Below are positions 7,901 to 15,400 of a DNA stretch of 18,152 bases, piece after piece; within the stretch, counting starts at the first letter, position 1; the number at the start of each line of letters is the position of its first letter. Made by a program: the position numbers and the translations under genes. Below the pieces are notes generated by a model. It was given only the letters and a program-made list of their open reading frames with translations, was not told where the DNA came from and searched no databases. The stretch is taken from the NCBI GenBank assembly GCA_005800865.1, contig SYEI01000443.1:1-18152 (forward strand), in the 5' to 3' direction. The stretch is from Bacteroidota bacterium (lineage in GTDB: Bacteria > Bacteroidota > Bacteroidia > B-17B0 > Aurantibacillaceae).

Positions 7901-8330
7901 CGTCAGTAATTTAACCGAGCGTTTATTATTGTATAGAGAATTAGATAACATTAGTAAAGAAGATGACTTAGCATTATTTCAATCAAAATTGCGAGATCGT
8001 TTTGGGCCTTTACCTATTGAGGTTTCCGAATTAATAAATGTTGTGCGGATGCGTTGGGCAGCTATGAAATTAGGTTTCGAAAAAATTACCTTGAAGAATA
8101 ATAAAATGATTTCTTATTTTTTAAGCAAGCAGGATAGTGATTATTATAATTCACCTATGTTTAAAGCGGTATTATCTTACGCTCAAAAAACGCCTAAACA
8201 AACCGCATTAAAAGAACAAAACAGTAAACTGTGGTTAACTATCGAAAACATTAAAAGTGTAGATGAAGCGATTGTGGTGTTTGAAAAAATAACGAGTATG
8301 ATTGTTAAACCGGCAGAAGTGGAAGATTAA
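4953..8330 (+). CDS. mfd: Transcription-repair coupling factor Mfd
   Basis: This 1125-residue, full-length Mfd is an ATP-dependent DNA translocase that removes RNA polymerase stalled at DNA lesions and recruits UvrA for nucleotide excision repair. The N-terminal ~350 residues are the UvrB-like module (SVQERAETLSQL near residue 90; AEPGQYAIRGGIVDVYSF near 165). The CarD-like RNA polymerase interaction domain begins about residue 430 (NPGDFVTHIDHGIGRF). The RecG-like motor follows: Walker A GDVGFGKT at 580-587 (Lys586), DEEQ at 681-684, TATP at 707-710, GRVGR at 853-857. RGAGNLLGGEQSGF lies just after the motor, then the C-terminal UvrA-masking domain. All key motifs are intact. The ATG at 4953 is the first Met of the frame and suits family length. 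A lipoprotein gene follows after 43 bases with no terminator between. Confidence 0.97.
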   Translation: MWWNGKFWGELKQKQANLNTNVFISGLRGSSFAFLVNDLFQNTSSNFFIVCNDKEKAAYILNDLQALLPEKHIHYFPESYKVPYKEEKTSNASVQERAETLSQLSKENYSGIVVTYAAALAEKVASKTSLSKNTLVIKKGDKLSIDFIQEFLLSYDFELCDFVAEPGQYAIRGGIVDVYSFAHELPYRIELFGNDVDAIKTFDPATQLSNHNYDFVTIIPDIQSNQVIEVRQSIFDYISEDTFMCFDDVLFSKDTIDKLFEKTEKAFSNLSGTVEHLPPHELYITGDEFISFIKPFHLIEYGVNKHIASQEVAFNQSNQPQFNKNFDMLINDLKANKAKGYKNYLTTDNTKQAERLHTIFNDLLSKEHRTADGLIEHVNINIHEGFIDHDLKVACYTDHQIFERYHRFHLKETKYKTAESLTLKEILSLNPGDFVTHIDHGIGRFGGLVKINANGKEQEAVKLVYKDNDFLYVSIHSLHRISKYTGKEGNVPRIDKIGSTTWSTLKQKTKKNVKEVAYDLIKLYAKRKAQPGHRYPLDNYLQHELEASFIYEDTPDQIKVTADVKRDMEKPHPMDRLVCGDVGFGKTEIAIRAAFKAVCDSKQVAILVPTTILAYQHYKTFKERLKDLPCNISYINRFLSAKEVKEIIAQTTEGKIDILIGTHKIVGKDIKFKDLGLLIIDEEQKFGVGIKDKLKTFKTTVDTLTLTATPIPRTLQFSLMGARDLSVISTPPANRYPVQTELISFSEEAIRDAISYELSRGGQVYFVHNKVQSIQEVAGIIQRLVPEARVAVGHGQMDGDKLEDVMLSFIEGEFDILVATTIIESGLDISNANTIIINDSQNFGLSDLHQMRGRVGRSNKKAFCYLLTPPFINLTSEARKRLTAIVEFSDLGSGFQIAMRDLDIRGAGNLLGGEQSGFINDMGFDTYMKILNEAIEELKHEDWYKEVVNEGEGASADKSVFSRQFVKDTVVDTDLQLLIPDTYVSNLTERLLLYRELDNISKEDDLALFQSKLRDRFGPLPIEVSELINVVRMRWAAMKLGFEKITLKNNKMISYFLSKQDSDYYNSPMFKAVLSYAQKTPKQTALKEQNSKLWLTIENIKSVDEAIVVFEKITSMIVKPAEVED

Positions 8331-8373
8331 TCGAATCGAAATTTTTATTACCTTTATTATAAATAACATCATT

Positions 8374-8793
8374 ATGACAGCAGCATTGAATTTAAAACAA
8401 GCCTTATTAATAGCAGTAGTTTCTGCAAGCGTCATTGCTTGTAACAAAAAGGAGGAAACACCAGAACCAGCGCCTGTTGTTGTAACGCCAACAGTAACGT
8501 GTTTTAATTCTAACAATAATGGAACATATCACGGTAGTGGCATCACCACTTTGGAACCATATATATCTGGAACTTTAACGGTTACCCGAACAAGTTGTCA
8601 AGTAGTTAATTTAAATTTAACCACAGATTCTGCTGGTCAAGTAATCACTCAAGCTTCACAATTAGTTTTAAACTCAAGCGGCGGTTATGATGGTAAGTTA
8701 CCTAATAGTAATAATATTAATCTCACCTTTGGGAGTTTATTAACTATAAACGCGATTGGTTCATTTACCTTTACAGGAACAAAACAACCATAA
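8374..8793 (+). CDS. Small lipoprotein of unknown function
   Basis: From the ATG at 8374 the product has 139 residues: a lipoprotein signal (LNLKQALLIAVVSASVIAC, lipidated at Cys23), a charged linker (NKKEETPEPAPVVVTPT), and about 95 residues rich in Thr, Ser and Asn. The last part looks like a small beta-sandwich: NGTYHGSGITTLEPYISGTL, then alternating polar/hydrophobic strands, ending FTFTGTKQP. I do not recognise a family. The frame stays open to 8302 inside mfd, but that longer start would put some 24 extra residues before the signal peptide, so 8374 is preferred. It probably shares transcription with mfd and is followed by a strong terminator. The mature protein should sit on an envelope membrane. 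Confidence 0.75.
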   Translation: MTAALNLKQALLIAVVSASVIACNKKEETPEPAPVVVTPTVTCFNSNNNGTYHGSGITTLEPYISGTLTVTRTSCQVVNLNLTTDSAGQVITQASQLVLNSSGGYDGKLPNSNNINLTFGSLLTINAIGSFTFTGTKQP

Positions 8794-8816
8794 TAATTTA
8801 GGAATTATCATACAAC

Positions 8817-8853
8817 AAAAAGCCCGCTCTATATTTGTAGAGCGGGCTTTTTT
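8817..8853 (+). terminator. Strong intrinsic terminator
   Basis: AAAAAGCCCGCTCTA (8817-8831) pairs with TAGAGCGGGCTTTTT (8838-8852) around TATTTG, and further T follows. The GC-rich stem with T tract is a textbook terminator. The A tract on the left arm would let it work in both directions. It closes the mfd-lipoprotein unit and insulates it from the toxin operon. Confidence 0.92.
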
Positions 8854-8942
8854 ATTATAATACATTATTTTAATAATTCGTATGAAATAGTAAGAAAAAA
8901 GTTTATGTTTTTAAACATAACAGATAGGTAACAAATATTTAA

Positions 8943-8973
8943 TTTGTTAAATAACTAAATACGTTTACTTTTG
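8943..8973 (+). promoter_or_regulatory. Bacteroidota-type promoter of the RHS operon
   Basis: TTTG at 8943-8946 and TACTTTTG at 8966-8973 match the Bacteroidota -33 (TTTG) and -7 (TAnnTTTG) elements with a 19-base spacer. Transcription would start near 8980, leaving about 45 bases before the ATG at 9025. This is the best promoter in the window. No other clear promoter appears before the toxin gene, so the whole cluster to 18035 may depend on it. Confidence 0.75.
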
Positions 8974-9024
8974 CCACTTTTTAACATTTGAGAAAATTAA
9001 TCTAAGCAAAACAACTTTTAAACC

Positions 9025-10410
9025 ATGAAATTAATTAGTTTACCTAAAACACTTATTGCTTGTTCAATCATTTATACATCAACTGCATTTAGTCAAAGTC
9101 CAATAACTGGTGCTGGAACAGCCAACAACATACCTAGATTTACATCAGCATCTGTAATTGGTGTTTCACAAATTACGGATAATGGTACAACGGTTTCACT
9201 GGGTACAGCAAGTGTTGCTATTGCGGGAGTTATGACAGCAGGAGACTTAGTTTCAATACAAAAAAGTCAAAATTTGAATACGCAAGTTGGACTTAGAAAC
9301 TTAACATCTGGAACAGCAGCAGCGGCAACCTATTTTGCAACCTCACTTGGTTCAACAATAAGTATGTCTACTTATAATTTAAATTTTACAGATAATGGAA
9401 TCTTTCAAAAACGTGCTGGAGTTATAAATGCTACTGGAACAGGGGGAATAAATGTGGGAACAACAGCGGCCGCACAACTATCTTTATGGACGAACAATTT
9501 AAAACGATTAACGGTTTCAAGCACGGGAAGTGTTGGTATAGGCACTGCTACGCCAGACAAATGGTTTACGGTAGTTAGTCCGACAGCAAATAATACACAA
9601 ATTGCTAAGTTTGCAGATGACGCTAGATATATTGGATTGGGTAGAGATGAGGTTGCGGCTTTTACTTTGGCAGGAGCAGTTGCGGATATGTATATGGGAA
9701 ATAACGGAACCAATACTTATATAAGAGGAAATGTTGGAATAGGAACAAATACGCCAAAAGAACATCTCCAAATTGGAGACCGCATTGTATTTCACGATGG
9801 CGGAGCAAAATATTTAGGGTATAATATGTTTTATAACGGAGCAAATAATGAGCGCCTAGTTGCAGATTATTCCTCAGCACTTAGCTTTTATGGAGGTGAG
9901 TTTAATTTTCAAACAGCCACCACTGGAGCCGCAGGAACATTGGTAAATACAACGTCAAAATTTATTATTAAAAACACTGGTGAAGTCGGAATAGGGACGT
10001 CAACACCTACTAAAACATTAACTGTTATGGGAGATATGTCCATTACTAGTGCTGCTACATATGCATTTGATATTATTGACGCAGCAACTCCAAGTGTTGT
10101 TAATTTCAGGGTGCAAAAAGATGGTAAGGTATATGCTCGCGAAGTGAATGTTCAGTTAACACCTTTCCCAGATTATGTTTTTGATAAAGATTATAAATTG
10201 GCAACACTTAGTGAAGTAGAAGCATATATAAATGCCAACAAACATTTAAAAGGTTTTGAAGCTGCTAAAGAATACGAATCCAAAGGAATGAATGTTGGTG
10301 AAGTAGTAAAATTACAACAAGAAAAAATTGAAGAACTAACACTTTACATCATAGAACAACAAAAGCAATTAGAAGAATTGAAAAAGGATATGAAGTCTTT
10401 GAAAAAATAA
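9025..10410 (+). CDS. Secreted tail-fibre-like protein with VGIGT-TP repeats and a C-terminal coiled coil
   Basis: The 461-residue protein has a signal peptide ending in STAFSQ. Its body carries three copies of G-x-VGIGT-x-TP (starting at residues 168, 235 and 319), each opening a beta-rich segment. This repeat is typical of Bacteroidota proteins annotated as tail-fibre-like and is shared with phage-type fibres. From residue 381 a conserved tail follows: FPDYVFDKDYKLATLSEVEAYI, then a helical coiled coil (428-461) rich in Gln, Glu and Lys. It resembles the end region where phage fibres carry an intramolecular chaperone (peptidase S74), but I cannot see the catalytic Ser/Lys dyad of that domain. 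A trimeric surface fibre is inferred. It is the first gene of the operon, 37 bases before the RHS gene, so the two may work together in display or delivery. Confidence 0.75.
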   Translation: MKLISLPKTLIACSIIYTSTAFSQSPITGAGTANNIPRFTSASVIGVSQITDNGTTVSLGTASVAIAGVMTAGDLVSIQKSQNLNTQVGLRNLTSGTAAAATYFATSLGSTISMSTYNLNFTDNGIFQKRAGVINATGTGGINVGTTAAAQLSLWTNNLKRLTVSSTGSVGIGTATPDKWFTVVSPTANNTQIAKFADDARYIGLGRDEVAAFTLAGAVADMYMGNNGTNTYIRGNVGIGTNTPKEHLQIGDRIVFHDGGAKYLGYNMFYNGANNERLVADYSSALSFYGGEFNFQTATTGAAGTLVNTTSKFIIKNTGEVGIGTSTPTKTLTVMGDMSITSAATYAFDIIDAATPSVVNFRVQKDGKVYAREVNVQLTPFPDYVFDKDYKLATLSEVEAYINANKHLKGFEAAKEYESKGMNVGEVVKLQQEKIEELTLYIIEQQKQLEELKKDMKSLKK

Positions 10411-10447
10411 GTCACACCTTTTTAATTTATCTATTTAATCGCTTTTT

Positions 10448-11764
10448 ATGATATTTACTATAAAAAATAAATTAGTTGTTTGCTTGTTGCTGATTGGCAT
10501 AAGTAAGACTTTTGCTCAACTAGGCACAACAACAGTTATAGTTACTGCTGCGCCTGCAGCAATTCAAACCTATACCGCTAGAGATTTGGTTCAGCTAAAA
10601 CCAAATGGAAAACTTGTGGCAAATGCTACCACGCCATCACGCTTGGTAATCGATAAAAATATTATTGCTCCAATAAATATTAACGGCAATCCCTACACTG
10701 GATATAATGTTAATAGTGTTTATACCATTGATAAAAATTTACCTGTAGGTACCGTAAGTGGTAATGGTGGCGTAAGTAATGGACAGTCGGGTTACTCTAT
10801 TCCAATTCCTATTGCGCCAGGTACTGCTGGTATGACACCAAATATTAGTATTAGTTACAACGGTTCTTTATCAAACGGTATTGTTGGCGTAGGTTGGGGT
10901 ATTAGCGGCATCTCATCTATCTCAAGAGTTCAAAAAGACATTAATCACAATCAATCCATTTCGCCCATTAGCCTTAATTCAAGTGATGGCTTTGCATTAG
11001 ATGGAAATAGAATCTGGGGAACAAATCTAGATGGAACCTATAGATTAGAAAATGACAATTTCACAGATGTAATTAAAGGAACCAGCTCTTTTACAGTTAT
11101 TACCAAAGGGGGTATCAGAATGGAATATGGTGTTAATGCAGATTCCAAATTAATGCAAAATGATGCTAGTGCCACCCCAGTCGCAGTTCCTTTAGTGTAT
11201 TATATTACTAAAGTAATTGATAAAAACGGAAACTATTATACATACCAATACTATAATCCAACTAATGGAGGAGAAGTAGCCATACAAGAAATTAAGTATA
11301 CTGGTAATGTCGCAGCAGGTGTGCCATTATATAATTCAATTAAATTTTATTATGACCTTAGAGCCGATAAGAATACAGGTTATTTTAAGGGAAATGAATT
11401 AAATTCTTCTTTGATTTTAAGAGAAGTGGAGGTGTTTTGTGAAGGACAAAGCATTAAAAGAATGGTTCCTGGTTATGATTATGTAAATGGTAGAACGTAT
11501 TTATCGAGTATTACAGAATATGGTTTAGATAACTCTCATTTAAATCCTACTGTGTTTGCTTATGAATCGCCAATTGCGTCAACTAACATAAATGTGACTC
11601 AAGATGAATTACCAGCAAACGCCGATTATAAAGTAGCGGATTTTAATGGAGACGGCAAATCAGATGTATTGGCATATATATACAGTTCGGTTGATCCAGG
11701 GTCAGGTTTAAGGCTTTACTCAACGTGGGAGCTTTATATTAATCAAGATGATGGAACAACTTAG
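10448..11764 (+). CDS. RHS polymorphic toxin, N-terminal fragment: signal peptide, SpvB domain, first FG-GAP loop
   Basis: This is the first part of one long RHS gene, ended by TAG at codon 439. A signal peptide (IKNKLVVCLLLIGISKTFAQ) directs Sec export. From about residue 110, SGYSIPIPIAPGTAGMTPNI followed by GVGWGISGISSISR is the hallmark of the SpvB / insecticidal toxin-complex B N-terminal domain, which in Tc toxins helps build the shell that encloses the toxin. At 397-405 ADFNGDGKSD is an FG-GAP-type calcium loop. The stop codon does not end the homology: reading on in the same frame gives NLVDQYSGTGTF and further FG-GAP loops with no stop for more than 500 bases. TGG to TAG (Trp to stop) is the simplest explanation. 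As it stands, this fragment could be exported but would lack the shell, core and toxin. Confidence 0.85.
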   Translation: MIFTIKNKLVVCLLLIGISKTFAQLGTTTVIVTAAPAAIQTYTARDLVQLKPNGKLVANATTPSRLVIDKNIIAPININGNPYTGYNVNSVYTIDKNLPVGTVSGNGGVSNGQSGYSIPIPIAPGTAGMTPNISISYNGSLSNGIVGVGWGISGISSISRVQKDINHNQSISPISLNSSDGFALDGNRIWGTNLDGTYRLENDNFTDVIKGTSSFTVITKGGIRMEYGVNADSKLMQNDASATPVAVPLVYYITKVIDKNGNYYTYQYYNPTNGGEVAIQEIKYTGNVAAGVPLYNSIKFYYDLRADKNTGYFKGNELNSSLILREVEVFCEGQSIKRMVPGYDYVNGRTYLSSITEYGLDNSHLNPTVFAYESPIASTNINVTQDELPANADYKVADFNGDGKSDVLAYIYSSVDPGSGLRLYSTWELYINQDDGTT

Positions 11765-12433
11765 AATCTGGTAGATCAGTATTCAGGAACAGGAACTTTT
11801 CAGGCCTATAGTTATTATGGTATACCAAACACCTTTTCACCAGATGCAGAAGGAACCAATTCCATCAATTTAAATGGAGACGATAAAGAAGATGCTTTAT
11901 TTTTAAAGAGCACGGGTGGATCAACAACGTATACTGTTCAAAACTCAAATGGTAGTGGGTTTACTCCAGGTTGGAGTTTTAGTTTGCCGACAGGCGCTAA
12001 TATTGTTTTTGCAGATATAGATGGGGATAAAATTCCAGAAGGTATTGCATACCACGCCGCAAATACCACTTTGTATATCGTTAATTTTAGGACAAAAAGA
12101 GTACATTTTAGAGGTATTACTGGGTCATTATTTACAGACAAAGATCCTGTTTTTGCTACAGGAAATGTTGTGGCCGCAATGAATATCTTACAGCCAATAG
12201 AATATGATGGTGACGGTATCCAAGAACTATTAGTTGAAATAAATAGCAAATGGCGCGTAATTAAAGTGACTAGCTATAATCCAGACCAATTATCAGGCCC
12301 CCCCCCTATAACACACCTATTGCTGGTAGTTTTGCTTTTGATGTTTTGGCAACGGATGCTATTTTTGATTTATCTACAAGTGGATGCTATAGTTACGAAA
12401 ATCATTTCGCTGATTTTAATGGAGATGGTTTAA
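11765..12433 (+). pseudogene. RHS polymorphic toxin, middle fragment between the TAG and the C-run frameshift
   Basis: This segment is in the same frame as 10448-11764 and follows its TAG directly. It encodes about 180 residues of the FG-GAP region with three more loop-like motifs: INLNGDDKEDALF, ADIDGDKIPEGIAY and IEYDGDGIQELLVEI. After a run of nine C (12298-12306) this frame becomes nonsense (THLLLVVLLLMFWQ) and stops at 12433, while the sensible continuation PYNTPIAGSFAFDVLATD lies in another frame. It has no ATG suited to initiation; a TTG at 11984 is the only start of note. I read it as an internal piece of the same broken gene. Confidence 0.8.
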
Positions 12434-15400
12434 CAGACAATTTAACCGTTGGTACTGATCCTACTCTTGCACTTAATCTTACTCTTCCTGATGGCACTCC
12501 TATTTATAGTGCTTGCCCCTCATCTGCACCAGATAATTTTTTTCTACGTTATAATGCTAATAAGTATGATAACTTAACAACATCTTTTTATAAGTATCCA
12601 ACTACGCCAATGGCTGGGAATATGCCAGGTAGAAATAACATTAACTCTAAATTAATGCTTGCTGATATGAATAATGACGGTAAGACAGATTTAGTTATCC
12701 TTGATAGGGATGTAACTAATAACTTAGTAAATGTTTCCGTAGCATATTCTCCAAATTTTTCAACTAAAATATTATTGGGTACGATTGCAAATACAAATTT
12801 CCTAGCGGCAATTAATTATAATTACTATACAGCAACACCGTATTCTTCCGATGGCAAGCTAATAGCAGAATTTTGCTTAGGAGATTTTGATGGAGACGGT
12901 TTTACGGATGTAATGTTTAAAAATTCAAATTCAAATTTTGCCGGAGAGCGCACTATTGTGTATAATCATCCCCCTGGAACAGAAGGAAGATTAGCGAAAG
13001 TGACCAACGGCTTTAATCAATCTATTAAGTTTAATTATAAAACATTGGCTAAGGGAGGTGTATATACTAAAGGTAGCGGAGCAATTTACCCTTTTGTGGA
13101 TATTCAAAGTCCTATCAAGGTAGTGTCCTCAATGGAGTCACAGGATGCTAATGGAAACTTTTATAGTACGGATTATACTTATCAAGGCGCTAAAATTAGT
13201 CAATTTGGACAAGGTTTTTTGGGATATGACAGAGTATCAACTATAAATAATTTGGCACAAACAAAAACCATAGAAGCATATTCTATTGATACCTTGGTTT
13301 CCCGTTATCAATATCCAACGGGCATCCAATTTGGTGCAAGGGTGCTTTTTGGAGCATATGCTTACAGAACACATACCCTAACCGAAACATACATGTTATC
13401 GGATTTAAACACTACGGTTAACCAAACAATAAATACCTATTCATATACGCACTCAAACGGTCCAACATTAGGCCCTGCGGGCCCTGCTAATAGTATAAAT
13501 ACGGGCATTGGGCATTATATTAAGTTGTTACAAACATTTAATCTGAATAGTATTACGGGAGGATTTTCATTAACAGATTATACCTATGATAGTTATTTGA
13601 ATGTAACCAATGCTCATACCCAAAGCGCAGGAGGCCTTGTAGTAGATGTTTTAAATACCATAGATGCCCAATTGTATGGGAATAAATATCCAGGACATAT
13701 TTTTACCACCAAAACAGATGTTACAAGAACAGGACAACCAACCATATCTAAAACTAATGGTTATACCTATTTTAGCACTGGGCTTCTCCACGAAACAGCC
13801 GAAAATATATATCAATTTTGCGGTCTTAATACTATATATAGTTATAATAACGCGGTTGGTTTACCAACTTCTATTCAAAAATATAGTGTTGGTGGAACAG
13901 GTTACCCACGATATACTTATTTCGACTATGAGCCAAATCGCTATCGATTTGTAACTAAAACCACCAATCATATCAATCATTTTGCGACAGCTGTTTATGA
14001 TCCGCGTTTTGGATTGCCTATTCAAACTAAAGATATTACAAATTTAACTACTAATTACACTTATGATGCTTATGGTAGAAGCAAATCTGTAACAACGCCT
14101 GATAATAATACGGTAAATTATATCACTAAATGGTACAATAATGGAGATGACATCGGTGGAGATCCTTTTGCGGCAGCTAATATTTTAATTACAACACAAG
14201 TAAGTGCGCCCAATTCGCCGTTTAGTAGAAGTTTTTACACAGCATCTGGCTTAAACGTAAAAAACGTTAAACAAGGCTTTAATCAAAATTTTATTTCAAA
14301 CCGCACTATCTTTAATAACAAAGGTCAGGTTTCTGAAGAAAAAGCATCTTATTTAATACCATGTGCGTCACCCTCCAAAGTTTTAACATCAACTTATACC
14401 TATAACGACCCTTACTTTAGGCTAACCGATAATACGGTAACAGATGATGGCTCAACCCCTGCACAAACCACTTCCATGTCTTATAGCCAACTATATGGCA
14501 ATACAACAACAATATTAACAACACCCGACGGAAAAACGAAAACAACCATAACCAATCCTTTAGGTTTAGTAACAAGTGTTCAAGAAAACCCAGGAGGAAC
14601 TAACTTAACCTATGATTATTACAGTGATGGACAAGTTAAAACAAGTTATTTAGATGGAGTAGTTACTAATAATTATACTTATGATGTTTGTGGTAATATT
14701 GCTTCTGAAAACGAACCTAATCATGGCATTACAGCATATGTGGTAGATGGCTTTGGGCAATTAGCATCTACGACTAATGATAGTAAAACCTATAATTATC
14801 AATATGATGAATTGGGCAGACCAAAAAACTTTTCAGGGCCCGAAGGCACGTATTTATATACTTATATTACATCAGGTGCTGGTTTAGAAAACATTGAAAC
14901 AGAAACTGCGCCTAATGGCACCATGAATAAATATTATTATGATGCTTTAAATCGACCAAATAAAGTAGAAGAAGTAGTCGGTTCTACTTATACTACTTTA
15001 ATGGAGTACGACCAATATAGTAATCCTGTAAAATACACCTATCCAAGTGGTTTTGCCATTAAAATGGCTTATGATAATTTAGGCTATCCAACCACTATAC
15101 GAAATAACAGTAATAATAATTTAATATGGCAGGCGGATGAAATAAACAATTTTGGCACTCATAATAAATATACACTGGGTAATGGGATACAAACCATCAA
15201 TACGTATAACAATTTTGGATTGTTAAACCGCTCAGAAGCTGGTAGCGTTTTTGACCATGAATATAATTTTGATATACCAACTGGCAATTTAATGTGGCTA
15301 AAAGATAATGTTAAAGACTTACAAGAAACACATCAGTACGATGGCTTTGATAGGCTAACCAACTCTATGGTAACAAATTTAACAGGAATGTTTAATTTAC

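Noticed and set aside
8302..8373. Longer start for the small lipoprotein, inside the end of mfd
   Set aside because: It would put about 24 residues ahead of a clear lipoprotein signal peptide; the ATG at 8374 places the signal correctly.
9405..9880. Several overlapping minus-strand frames inside the tail-fibre-like gene
   Set aside because: They mirror the low-complexity, repeat-rich coding strand and have compositions unlike real proteins of this genome.
11765..12433. Stop codon reassignment (TAG read as an amino acid)
   Set aside because: Other genes in the window use TAG as a normal end (toxin at 17122-17124, immunity gene at 17578-17580), so a general reassignment is unlikely.
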